From an uncultured Cohaesibacter sp. (GTDB taxonomy: Bacteria > Pseudomonadota > Alphaproteobacteria > Rhizobiales > Cohaesibacteraceae), in the NCBI RefSeq assembly GCF_963676485.1, contig NZ_OY781114.1, forward strand, positions 4,480,501-4,544,500: 64,000 nucleotides of DNA, given 5' to 3'. Position 1 is the stretch's first letter; each line of letters opens with the position of its first letter. Shown here piece after piece: positions 54,823 to 63,555 of this stretch. A model generated the notes under the pieces. The model was not told the DNA's origin. It was given only the letters and a program-made list of their open reading frames with translations, and did not search any database. The translations under genes were made by a program, and so were the position numbers.

Positions 54823-54936
54823 GCGATCTAGTTTCTTCTGAAGCAATTGATCAATCGACGTTTTACAACAGCAGGAACCGGATGAAAGCTGAGCCGTCCC
54901 TAAGGTCGGCAGTTTTTCTATTGAACAGGCAAGCCA

Positions 54937-56811
54937 ATGATCAAATCAAACAATACTATTCTCCTGACCGGTGGTGCCGGTTTCATCGGCAGCCATATGA
55001 CCGACCTCCTGCTCGCTCATGGTCATGATGTCGTTGTGTTAGACAAACTTACCTATTGTGGTAATATGTCTAATCTTGCTCATGCCAGAGAAATTTCGTC
55101 TAGTGGAGAGAATGGGCACCTTACATTCGTTCAAGGTGACATTTGTGACCGGGCACAAGTCGATCAATTAATGCTAGACTACGCGATTGATCATGTGATG
55201 CATCTGGCGGCCGAGAGCCATGTCGACAATTCCATTGCTGACCCCGAAGCTTTTATCCGTACTAATGTGGTAGGGAGTTTTTGCCTGCTAGCCTCGGCTC
55301 TCGCTTATTGGCAAGCTCACAAACAAATGGATCAATGCCGCTTTGTTCATGTTTCAACGGACGAAGTATTTGGTCATTTGGACGATGATGACCCGGCTTT
55401 TACCGAGCTTTCGCCTTATTCACCCAGTTCACCCTATTCAGCCTCCAAAGCGAGCAGCGATCATTTTGCTCGCGCCTGGTATCGCACTTATGGCTTGCCG
55501 GTAATCATCACCAATTGCTCCAACAATTATGGCCCGCGCCAGCATGACGAGAAACTGATCCCTACGATCATCCGCTCAGCTCTTGGCGGTCATACAATTC
55601 CTATTTATGGCAATGGCAAAAACATCCGTGACTGGATATATGTAAAAGATCACTGTCGAGGTCTTTATCTGGCTTTTACAAAGGGGCAGCCGGGGGAAAC
55701 CTACTGTTTTGGCGGCAAAAATGAACTACAGAATATCGAACTTGCCAAACAAATCTGCAGCCAACTCGACCAGCTCGCGCCTCGATCAGACGGTAACAGC
55801 TATCAACAGCAGCTTAGTTTTGTGACAGATCGTAAAGGCCATGACTGGCGCTATGCAATCGATGGGCAGAAGGCAGAAAAGATACTGGGCTATCAGCCTG
55901 CTTTTGTTCCTTCACCAAGCAGCCAAGAGCTCCAGACTGATCACACAGGAAATGAACACCAGACTCCATTTGGAAATCCATGGTTAGCGGAAACCGTACG
56001 CTTCTATCTTGCCCGGGCTCAGCAGGAAACCAAGAAGGCCCCAGATCTTGAAAAGGATATGGACCTCGATCTGTCCGAAATTGAACTTGATTATGAAGGC
56101 TTTCGCCAATTGGCAAAGAATAAGAATTTGTCCAAGTGGGAGAAGATCGGATTTCCTGACAGCTATCGCCAATCCTTTGAAACCGCCATTTTGCAAGATA
56201 TTTCATGCAAGCTGGAGTTTGAGCACCGCAAGGGCAGTAGTCTGCTTGACATCGGCTGTGGAGCCAGCCCTCTAACCTCTAAGCTTTTGTGCCTCTGCCA
56301 GGAAAACAACATCAATCCTTTCATGAATGATTCTGCAGAAATGCTGAGCCAAATAGAAAGTTCAGTGTCTTTTGAAAAAATTTCAGGTCAATTTCCGAAT
56401 ACATTGGAAGAAGCACTGAAAGTCAACAAAGGACCATTTGATCTCGTCCTATGCTATTCGGTACTGCATTACATCATCGTCGAGCATAATATTTTCGACT
56501 TTATCGATATGGTCGGAAAGGCGCTTAAACCCGGCGGGATAGCGCTGATTGGTGATATTCCTAATGAAACCAAACGCAAACGCTTCTTTTCCAGCGCTAC
56601 AGGCGTTGAATTTCATAAGAATTTTATGGCAACCACTCAGCCCCCCATTGTTGAGCCTTATACGCTCAAAGCCAATGCTATTGATGAATCTGTGCTCAAT
56701 GGGCTGGTTGCCAGAGCACATGCAAACGGGCAGGATGCGTATATTGTGCCGCAGTCTGCTACACTGCCTATGGCCAACCGGCGCGATGACATGATCATTC
56801 GCAAGCTTTAG
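54937..56811 (+). CDS. rfbB: dTDP-glucose 4,6-dehydratase fused to a SAM-dependent methyltransferase
   Basis: Of 624 residues, about 1-355 are RmlB, with GGAGFIGSHMTDLLL, HLAAESHVDNS, STDEVFGHL, the catalytic YSASK, and NNYGPRQH. From about 380 an unrelated part begins. It carries a class I methyltransferase motif LLDIGCGASP near residue 435 and LVLCYSVLHY at motif IV. The RmlB part dehydrates dTDP-glucose to the 4-keto-6-deoxy sugar. The added methyltransferase may act on the glycan or an intermediate. The linker (about 310-385) is low-complexity. No frameshift is needed to read through, so the fusion looks genuine. Confidence 0.88.
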   Translation: MIKSNNTILLTGGAGFIGSHMTDLLLAHGHDVVVLDKLTYCGNMSNLAHAREISSSGENGHLTFVQGDICDRAQVDQLMLDYAIDHVMHLAAESHVDNSIADPEAFIRTNVVGSFCLLASALAYWQAHKQMDQCRFVHVSTDEVFGHLDDDDPAFTELSPYSPSSPYSASKASSDHFARAWYRTYGLPVIITNCSNNYGPRQHDEKLIPTIIRSALGGHTIPIYGNGKNIRDWIYVKDHCRGLYLAFTKGQPGETYCFGGKNELQNIELAKQICSQLDQLAPRSDGNSYQQQLSFVTDRKGHDWRYAIDGQKAEKILGYQPAFVPSPSSQELQTDHTGNEHQTPFGNPWLAETVRFYLARAQQETKKAPDLEKDMDLDLSEIELDYEGFRQLAKNKNLSKWEKIGFPDSYRQSFETAILQDISCKLEFEHRKGSSLLDIGCGASPLTSKLLCLCQENNINPFMNDSAEMLSQIESSVSFEKISGQFPNTLEEALKVNKGPFDLVLCYSVLHYIIVEHNIFDFIDMVGKALKPGGIALIGDIPNETKRKRFFSSATGVEFHKNFMATTQPPIVEPYTLKANAIDESVLNGLVARAHANGQDAYIVPQSATLPMANRRDDMIIRKL

Positions 56812-56868
56812 CTTCAGCAGCCGATTGAAGAATTACTTCAAAGAGTTGCGGAGGAAAAAGGATCCCCA

Positions 56869-57549
56869 ATGACTAAAAAGCTGATTATTTTCGGTCTGTC
56901 CAATATTGCCGAATGTGCCTTCGAATATTTCACCCATGATTCCGACTATGACGTTGTCGCCTTTACACTAGACAAAGCCTATTTGGAATCTGAGGGGCAG
57001 GTTCATTTTGGCTTGCCTGTTGTAGCATTTGAAGATCTGGAAACCTGCTTTCCACCAGAAGAGTTCGATATCTTTGTTGCTGTGGGCTCGAAAAACCTTA
57101 ACCGCTTACGCAAGACAAAAGTGAAGCAGGCCAAAGAAAAGGGATATAGTCTCGCATCTTATATCAGTTCCAAAGCGACAATTTGGCCGAATGTGAAATT
57201 GGGCCAACATGTCTTCATTCAGGAAGGTAACAACCTGCAGCCATTCGTTGAAATTGGCGACAATGTTACCTTATGGGCTGGCAATCATGTCGGGCATGCC
57301 AGTGTAATTGAGGATCATTGTTTCATCACTTCACAGGTGGTGATTTCAGGCCATTGTCGGATCGGGAAAAACTGCTTTGTGGGAGTCAATGCCTGCTTGG
57401 CCGACAATATTTCTGTCGGCAAAGACAGTTTTATCGGCATGGGTGCAATAATTACCCAAGACACGGAAGAGAATAGCCTTTTTGCCGCTTCCAAGACTCA
57501 TGTTTCCAAAATTCCAGCCAAGAGATTCTGTCGAGTAAAAGATGATTGA
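56869..57549 (+). CDS. NeuD/PglD-like sugar acyltransferase (left-handed beta-helix)
   Basis: This 226-residue protein begins with a Rossmann-like PglD N-domain (IIFGLSNIAECAFEYF) and continues with hexapeptide repeats of a left-handed beta-helix (about 105-200), such as VKLGQHVFIQEG, VEIGDNVTLWAGNHVG and ISVGKDSFIGMG. NeuD/PglD/FdtC enzymes acetylate amino or hydroxyl groups of nucleotide sugars using acetyl-CoA. Its likely target is the 3-amino group made by the fused gene at 53206 (inference). It overlaps the next gene by eight bases. Confidence 0.85.
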   Translation: MTKKLIIFGLSNIAECAFEYFTHDSDYDVVAFTLDKAYLESEGQVHFGLPVVAFEDLETCFPPEEFDIFVAVGSKNLNRLRKTKVKQAKEKGYSLASYISSKATIWPNVKLGQHVFIQEGNNLQPFVEIGDNVTLWAGNHVGHASVIEDHCFITSQVVISGHCRIGKNCFVGVNACLADNISVGKDSFIGMGAIITQDTEENSLFAASKTHVSKIPAKRFCRVKDD

Positions 57550-58516
57550 GCTCCGCCCTTATTTCGCTGATCAGGACAAGTCCTTGTGGGATCAGGTTAT
57601 CGAACAATGTGACAATAGCCATTTCATGGTCCAGCGTGACTTCATGGACTATCATTCCGATCGCTTTGAGGATGCCTCGATTGTCGTTCTCGACAAGGGG
57701 AAATTGGTGGGGGCTTTGCCTGCCAACAAGTCAGGCGCACTTTGGGCCAGTCATCAGGGCCTGACCTTTGGCGGGCTTTTCCTTTTACCAAAATACAATC
57801 GCATTGCCGTCCAAACTGAGATTTTCGAACAGCTTTGGCCTTTTCTTAAAAACATGGGGTTTGAACAGGCGCAAATTAAGCCGGTGCCCTGGATTTATCA
57901 CCTCAATCCCTGTGAGGGGCAAGTTTATTGTCTGTCACAGGCTACAATTGAACATCACTATAGTGAAATCACCACAACCGTTGATCTTAATAACCGCGCC
58001 AAAGCATCCAGCTTGCGCCTGCGCGGACAGAAGAAAGCGATAAAGGCCGGGCTTGACATACGTGTTTGTGCTCCGATTAGCAACCCTCAGACACAAGCAG
58101 ATCTTGCTGCTTTCTGGCAGATATTATCGGGCCGACTCCTATCAAAATATGAGCGAAAACCGGTCCATAGTCTGGAAGAAATTACGGTGTTGATGCAGCA
58201 TTTTCCGGATGCTATTCGACTGGTTGTTGCTGAAGACCGTCATAACAGGATCATTGGTGGATCACTTCTCTTTGTCACTCCTACGCTACATCATGCCCAA
58301 TATATATCAGCAAGCGATGAAGGGATGGCTCTTGGGGCTTTAGATTTATTGTTTCTTGGCTTGATAGAGCGCGCTGAAAAGGATTGCAAACGCTACTTTG
58401 ATTTTGGCATCTCAACCGAGGAGAATGGCACGATCCTCAATGAAAAGTTGGCCAGCTTCAAAGAGGGCTTTGGAGGGCGGTCTGTCATTCACAACAAGTA
58501 TCTCATCTCGCTCTAG
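57542..58516 (+). CDS. FemAB/GNAT-like acyl- or aminoacyltransferase
   Basis: The 324-residue protein shows a GNAT/FemAB-type fold: IVVLDKGKLVGALPA in the N-terminal half and RNRIIGGSLLF-like HNRIIGGSLLFVTP followed by YFDFGISTEENG in the C-terminal half. Proteins of this kind transfer amino acids from aminoacyl-tRNA or acyl groups from CoA. In this cassette it could put an N-acyl or N-aminoacyl group on the 3-amino sugar. That is inference, because two acyltransferases are present and only one is needed for simple acetylation. Confidence 0.7.
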   Translation: MIELRPYFADQDKSLWDQVIEQCDNSHFMVQRDFMDYHSDRFEDASIVVLDKGKLVGALPANKSGALWASHQGLTFGGLFLLPKYNRIAVQTEIFEQLWPFLKNMGFEQAQIKPVPWIYHLNPCEGQVYCLSQATIEHHYSEITTTVDLNNRAKASSLRLRGQKKAIKAGLDIRVCAPISNPQTQADLAAFWQILSGRLLSKYERKPVHSLEEITVLMQHFPDAIRLVVAEDRHNRIIGGSLLFVTPTLHHAQYISASDEGMALGALDLLFLGLIERAEKDCKRYFDFGISTEENGTILNEKLASFKEGFGGRSVIHNKYLISL

Positions 58517-58655
58517 CCCCTATTGATAGTAGACACATATCCAGCCCTCCTCCTGTTGACTGCCAAATTTTTCTGCTCATTCTAAACGAGTGATCAGCCC
58601 CGCTCATGTTTCATGCATCCTTTGACTGTCTCACTTGCAGATTAGGAGAAGTGAC

Positions 58656-58840
58656 ATGTCGAAGAAAGCAATTGATATATTGATGTCGATTGGTTTTGAT
58701 ATTGGAAAAGACATATTTGACTTGGATTCTGATGGGCAACTTGTTCTTCGCAAGAAGCTCAAACGACTGGTCTTTCTGCAGACCTTCGAGAAGCCACTCA
58801 AATGTGTTGTTGGCGTTAAGAAAGCTTCATCCTGCGCGTC
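58656..58840 (+). mobile_element. IS110-family transposase N-terminal remnant
   Basis: Starting at an ATG with AGGAG, the frame reads SIGFDIGKDIFDLDSDG and VLRKKLKRLVFLQTFE, then KCVVGVKKASSCA. This follows the start of IS110-type DEDD transposases (GIDIGKD..., LRKKxxR, VGMEAC-SAH), with the second catalytic region changed (MEAC to VKKA). After about 60 codons the similarity ends inside the 3' end of the histidine kinase gene on the other strand. It is a broken fragment of a mobile element at the boundary of the glycan cassette. Confidence 0.75.
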
Positions 58841-61388
58841 GGGGCAAGGATTTTTCCAGAGCCGTCGTTACGAGATCTTCGGTCAGCGGCTTGGCGTAAC
58901 AGCTGACGAGCTCATGGCCATCGGAGAAAGGATGCTGTCTGGGGAGATGCCCTGACATGATGAAAATCTCAGTTTCCGGACGTTTTTCGATACTCATCAG
59001 CGCCAGTGGCCAGGCTTCCTTGCCATCATCCAGATGCAGATCGGACAGGATAAAGTCATAGGCATGATCGGATCGGATGGCCTCCTCCCCTCCATTGAAA
59101 GAGGCTCTTGTTTCGCTTTGAATGCCAAGCGCTGAAAGGATCTGTATGGCCGCCTGCCGATCAGAAGGATCATCCTCGATCACCAAGGCACGCAATCCCT
59201 CGTAGGCGCGCGGGCCTTGTTCTAGCTTTTGATCGGCCAACGGCAGACGCAAGCGGATCGTCGTGCCTTGACTGGGAGTGCTCTCGATTTCAATATCGCC
59301 ACCGCTCTGCTTGATAAAGCCATAGACCATCGGCAAGCCAAGCCCCGTACCGAGCGAGCCGTCGGGCCGGTCCGAATAGAAGGGCTCGAAGGCCCGTTCC
59401 TTGATGGTCTCGTTCATCCCCACGCCATTGTCGCTGACTTCGATCACCGCATTGCCCTCGACAGAGGCACGCACGCGCAAGATGATCCTGCCTTCACGAT
59501 CAATCGCCTGATTGCTGTTAAGGCAAAGATTTAGAATAGCATTCTCGAGCTGACCCGGATCGACCTTGACGTTCAGAGGGCTATCCTCGATGTCCGTTTC
59601 CAGCTCGACGCCATCCTTGAGACCGATGCTGATGAGATCCGACAGCCCCTCAACAAGGAGATTGAGGTCTATCAGTTCCGGTGACAGCGCCTGCTTGCGC
59701 GCAAAGGCCAAGAGACGTTGCACCAGAGAGGAGCCGATCTCCGTCGCATTGTTGATACGATCAATGAATTCGCGGGCGTTCGCCCCTTCCGGATTCTGTT
59801 CGAACAGATGGATGTTGGCCGTAATGCTGGACAATACATTGCCGAAGTCGTGCGCTACCTCGCCACTCACCTTGCCAAGTCCCTCGATGTGCCGGATTTG
59901 CGCTAGACGCTCCTCCATCTTCTTGCGCTCTGTGGCATCGGAAAAGAGCCAGACGCCCCCTCCATGGACAAGCGAGCTGTGACGCACTTCGATGATCGAG
60001 CCGTCCGTGCCGGTCAGGACGACAAAATCCTCGCTCTGTACCCGTTCACGGGCCTTCATCGCATCCTTTGCAAAAACGGACTCCTTGAGAATGTCCCAAA
60101 GCCGCTCATTCTGAATAGCCCGGCTCGCGGGCAACTTCAGGATAGCACCAAAGCTTTGGTTGGCGGCGTTGAGGCGCCCGTCCTCAGATGTGATTGCAAC
60201 CCCGTCATTGATGTTATCGAACACCTGTTCGAACAGGGCATTCTTTCGATTCAGTTGTCGGTGGGATCTGTCGAGCCGAAGCGTGTTTGCACGGAACATG
60301 CGGAAGGATTGGATCAGTTTGGCAATCTCGTCATTGGCCGAAATCTTGGAGGTCAGCTTCGAGCTGCGATCTCCCTGTGCCAGCCGGACCATGGCATTGG
60401 TAATGGCTTCAATGTTGGCGGTGACATAGCGCGAGACGAAAAAGCCCGCAGCCAGAGCGATGCAGATGCTCAAAAGGCCGGCGAGCATAATCAACACCTT
60501 GGTCAGGCTAAGTTTGCTTGAGGTTTCAAGGCGACCTCTTGCAAGGAAATCCTCGGCATTCCGTGCAAAGCGGGCGGACAGATCGTTGATATAGACCGCC
60601 TTGAGGCGAATACGGAAAAGGGCATTCTGGGCGTTTAGATTGTGGGTCAACTCCCTGCGTCGCACTTCGAACAGCCCCTGAGGCCCGTCTGACAGCCAGT
60701 TGAGTGTCTTCTCATATTGCTTTTGCTCAGGGCTCGCCACTGCCTTTTCTATGCGCATCAGAAGGGACTGGTGGCGGCGTTGATACTCGCCGACCCCGAG
60801 CAGGTTTTTCGAATGCACAGCACCCGAAAGAGCATTGCTCTGAGCCTGCAAAAGAAACCATGTCCGACGATAGCGGTCGCTTTGATCCGGATTGGTCGCC
60901 TGATCATAGAAGAAGCGCTCGAGCTTACGGATCGATTCAAAGCGGATTTGCGTAAGATTGCGCTCATAATTGAGCCCGCTGGCGGATTGGATCAGATCGA
61001 CGACCGCAGTGTCCATCTGGCTGATGGCGTCGGCGATTTCACTTTCGAAAGCGTAGACGGGGGAGGATGTCCCACTCGCAAGGGAGGGCCAATTGCTGAC
61101 AATATGTTTCAGTTTGTCAATAAGGGCTTCCCCTTCGCGATTGATCCTGTATTGCGAACGGTAGTTCAGAAGGAACGGAGCAGAGGTCGCGATATCCGAG
61201 GACTGTTTGGACAACTCCAGAGATTTGGCCACCTGTGCCAATGTTTGACGATGAAGGAACTGCATCTCGCTGTCAGCCCGATCAAGACCATACCACGCGA
61301 TAATGCCCACGCTTATGGTCGACAGGGACAACAGAGCCAGCGCAAGCCATAGGCGTCCCTTGATGTCGAGATGGCGAAAAAAGGCCAT
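58827..61388 (-). CDS. Hybrid sensor histidine kinase with C-terminal receiver
   Basis: This 853-residue membrane protein has a first membrane helix near residue 15-33, a long helical sensor region (35-300), and a second helix at about 300-322. A HAMP domain (RYVTANIEAITNAMVRLAQGDRS in two parts) and a PAS-like part (about 385-495) follow. The HisKA H-box has His513 in VAHDFGN, and the HATPase has EVSDNGVGMNE and GTGLGLPMVYG. A C-terminal receiver has the acceptor Asp783 in LSDLHLDD. It shares TGATG with the response-regulator gene upstream. It probably senses a periplasmic signal tied to the divergent ABC importer. Confidence 0.92.
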   Translation of the reverse strand: MAFFRHLDIKGRLWLALALLSLSTISVGIIAWYGLDRADSEMQFLHRQTLAQVAKSLELSKQSSDIATSAPFLLNYRSQYRINREGEALIDKLKHIVSNWPSLASGTSSPVYAFESEIADAISQMDTAVVDLIQSASGLNYERNLTQIRFESIRKLERFFYDQATNPDQSDRYRRTWFLLQAQSNALSGAVHSKNLLGVGEYQRRHQSLLMRIEKAVASPEQKQYEKTLNWLSDGPQGLFEVRRRELTHNLNAQNALFRIRLKAVYINDLSARFARNAEDFLARGRLETSSKLSLTKVLIMLAGLLSICIALAAGFFVSRYVTANIEAITNAMVRLAQGDRSSKLTSKISANDEIAKLIQSFRMFRANTLRLDRSHRQLNRKNALFEQVFDNINDGVAITSEDGRLNAANQSFGAILKLPASRAIQNERLWDILKESVFAKDAMKARERVQSEDFVVLTGTDGSIIEVRHSSLVHGGGVWLFSDATERKKMEERLAQIRHIEGLGKVSGEVAHDFGNVLSSITANIHLFEQNPEGANAREFIDRINNATEIGSSLVQRLLAFARKQALSPELIDLNLLVEGLSDLISIGLKDGVELETDIEDSPLNVKVDPGQLENAILNLCLNSNQAIDREGRIILRVRASVEGNAVIEVSDNGVGMNETIKERAFEPFYSDRPDGSLGTGLGLPMVYGFIKQSGGDIEIESTPSQGTTIRLRLPLADQKLEQGPRAYEGLRALVIEDDPSDRQAAIQILSALGIQSETRASFNGGEEAIRSDHAYDFILSDLHLDDGKEAWPLALMSIEKRPETEIFIMSGHLPRQHPFSDGHELVSCYAKPLTEDLVTTALEKSLPRRAG

Positions 61389-62131
61389 CAAAGGGCGTCC
61401 TCATGAGCATGGGGAACAAAGATATATCCCTGCCCGCGTCTGGTTTGCAGATGGACCGGCTTGGAGGGCACACTCTCGATCTTACGCCTGAGACGCAGGA
61501 TGAGCACATCAATGGTCCGGTCCACATATTGCGACAGATCACTACCGATTTCAGCCAGCAAGCGCGGTCTGGGAATGATTTCATTGGGATGCAGAAGAAG
61601 ATATTCCAGCAGACGATATTCTGCATTCGTCAAATGGATTTCTTCTCCTGTGGCATCGAAGAGTTGGCGGTTTTCCCGATCCAGAAGCTTGCCTCCGAAA
61701 TCCATATTGCCGCTTGCCGATGTCGTCGGAAGAACATGACCGATATTGCTCCCATATCGACGCAGTACGGCGCGGACCCTTGCCACCAGTTCACGCGGAT
61801 TGAAGGGCTTGAGAATATAGTCATCGGCACCAGTTTCCAGCCCGACGATCTTGTCTGTCTCGTCGCCAACGCCGGTCAGCATGACCACTGGCAGGTTCTG
61901 TTTCTGGCGAATAGACATGGTCAGTGTCAGGCCGGATTCGCCATCAAGACGCAGGTCGATCAGTACAAGATCCAGATTCGGATCCGGCCCGAGGGCGAAA
62001 TAGTCACGACTTCCATGCAATGGAACGGGATCAAATCCGTTCGCGAACAAAAGATCGAAAAGGGATTGCCTGATCGTCGGGTCGTCATCCACGATGGCGA
62101 TCCGGGCTCTCCTCTCCAAGAAATCCTCCAC
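61388..62131 (-). CDS. OmpR-family response regulator
   Basis: The 247-residue regulator has a receiver with acidic VDDDP (residues 14-18), the acceptor Asp59 in LIDLRLDG and Lys in ILKPFNPREL. The winged-helix C-terminus has LTNAEYRLLEYLL and QYVDRTIDVLILRLRRKIE. It is the DNA-binding partner of the kinase encoded next, with overlapping stop and start. Its gene is divergent from the AfuA-like binding-protein gene, which is therefore its best candidate target. Confidence 0.95.
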   Translation of the reverse strand: MEDFLERRARIAIVDDDPTIRQSLFDLLFANGFDPVPLHGSRDYFALGPDPNLDLVLIDLRLDGESGLTLTMSIRQKQNLPVVMLTGVGDETDKIVGLETGADDYILKPFNPRELVARVRAVLRRYGSNIGHVLPTTSASGNMDFGGKLLDRENRQLFDATGEEIHLTNAEYRLLEYLLLHPNEIIPRPRLLAEIGSDLSQYVDRTIDVLILRLRRKIESVPSKPVHLQTRRGQGYIFVPHAHEDAL

Positions 62132-62432
62132 TTAACTTCCTCCCGAAGAATGGAATGATCTTATGGGCCTTGCGCTGTAAAGCAGGGCATTTTTCATCTT
62201 GCCCCAAACTTTGAGTCTTGTCCTCAGTCATTTGGTTTCAACTTGGCCTGAGTTCCTGAACAAATGTAACATTGTTAACATTAATCAGGCTAGAGACTGC
62301 TTTTGTTAACCGGCCAATGCTCGCCCCTTGCCTGTTTATGCCTGTAGGCTCCAAGGCAAGTCCTTTTGAACCCGGGATGAGGAAAATGGTTCGAAAGGCA
62401 AGAGAGTCACTTTTCTTGATCGGGAGGATCAT
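62132..62432. promoter_or_regulatory. Divergent promoter region between the two-component system and the ABC importer
   Basis: This 301-bp region contains two direct copies of TAACATT (62267-62273 and 62276-62282) in TGTAACATTGTTAACATTAA, with a further TTGTTAACC 20 bases on. Direct repeats with about one-turn spacing fit binding by an OmpR-type regulator. The assignment is inference. No gene is seen. Confidence 0.4.
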
Positions 62433-63452
62433 ATGAAAAACAAGATGCTGCTTGGCGCCGCAACCCTGACGCTTGCCCTTTACACTGGTGGAGCGCTTGC
62501 TGCAGACAAGCTCAATGTCGTCTGTTCCAATGAGCAGGACTGGTGTGACCTGATGGCCAACAATTTCGAAGTGGCCACGGGAATCGACGTATCCATGGTG
62601 CGCAAATCGACCGGTGAAACACTGGCGCAAGTCCGAGCCGAAGTCGGAAATCCAAAAATCGATGTCTGGTGGGGTGGCACCGGCGATCCACATCTGATCG
62701 CGGCCGCTGAAGATCTCACCCAACCTTCCGGTGTTGAATCGAAAGATCTTCTGGGCTGGGCTGTCAACATGGCAGACATCTCTGACGGCAAAACCATTGG
62801 CATTCACGCCGGAGCGCTCGGCATCGCCTACAATGCCGATGTACTCAAGGACAAGGGCATCAAGCCTCCCTCCTGCTGGCATGACCTCAAGGACGCAGCC
62901 TATAAAGGCGAAATCCAGGTCGCCAACCCCAACAGCTCAGGCACTGCCTATACCGAGCTTGCCACCCTTGTTCAGCTGTTCGGCGAAGATGATGCCTTCA
63001 AGCTTCTGGCCGAAATCGGCGAGAATGTGAACCAATATACCAAGTCTGGCTCTGCTCCGTCCAAGGCGGCGGCACGCGGCGAGACCGGCATCTCCATCGG
63101 CTTTATGCATGACATGGTCAAACTGGCCAAAGCCGGCTTCCCACTGAAAATTGTTCCCCCCTGCGAAGGCACGGGCTATGAGGTTGGTGGTGTGAGCATC
63201 ATCAAGGGTGCGCGCCATCCTGAAGCGGCCAAGAAATGGGTCGAGTTCGTGCTGAGCGCGGAAGCGCAATCCCGCGGACCGGAAGTTGGCGTCTACAACG
63301 TTCCCTCCAACAGCAAGGCAACCGTGCCGCCAGAATCGCCGGCGCTCGAAACCATCAAGCTGATCGATTATGACTTCGCCACCTATGGGGCTTCAGACAC
63401 GCGCAAGCGCTTGCTGAACCGCTGGGACAAGGAAGTCAAACCAGCCAGTTAA
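62433..63452 (+). CDS. ABC transporter periplasmic binding protein, AfuA-like (ferric / hexose-phosphate type)
   Basis: The 339-residue protein has a signal peptide ending at GGALAADKL and an iron-type periplasmic binding fold. The sequences YKGEIQVANPNSSGTAYT, NQYTKSGSAPSKAAARGET, PPCEGTGYEVGGVSIIKGAR and KLIDYDFATYG closely follow AfuA, which binds sugar phosphates despite its annotation as an iron carrier. The ferric-binding Tyr pair of FbpA is not evident. A phosphorylated sugar or organophosphate ligand is therefore more likely than iron (inference). GGGAGG lies just before the ATG. Confidence 0.85.
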   Translation: MKNKMLLGAATLTLALYTGGALAADKLNVVCSNEQDWCDLMANNFEVATGIDVSMVRKSTGETLAQVRAEVGNPKIDVWWGGTGDPHLIAAAEDLTQPSGVESKDLLGWAVNMADISDGKTIGIHAGALGIAYNADVLKDKGIKPPSCWHDLKDAAYKGEIQVANPNSSGTAYTELATLVQLFGEDDAFKLLAEIGENVNQYTKSGSAPSKAAARGETGISIGFMHDMVKLAKAGFPLKIVPPCEGTGYEVGGVSIIKGARHPEAAKKWVEFVLSAEAQSRGPEVGVYNVPSNSKATVPPESPALETIKLIDYDFATYGASDTRKRLLNRWDKEVKPAS

Positions 63453-63486
63453 TAGCCTGATCAAGAGCCAAATGGTGACTGACAAT

Positions 63487-63512
63487 CAGGGTGCCGGTTT
63501 TTCGGCATCCTG
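63487..63512 (+). terminator. Intercistronic hairpin after the binding-protein gene
   Basis: CAGGGTGCCG (63487-63496) and CGGCATCCTG (63503-63512) form a 10-bp stem with one G-T pair and a T-rich loop. Such hairpins between a binding-protein gene and its permease gene often limit downstream transcription or protect the upstream mRNA. Confidence 0.55.
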
Positions 63513-63555
63513 AGTTTGCAGATCGCGCGTTGCCACTTCAAAGAGGGAAAAAATA

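Noticed and set aside
54819-55028. 69-codon frame overlapping the start of the RmlB fusion
   Set aside because: It overlaps the well-supported rfbB start in another frame and has no plausible product.
58841-58955. Continuation of the IS110 fragment frame
   Set aside because: It is antisense to the receiver domain of the histidine kinase and no longer resembles a transposase.
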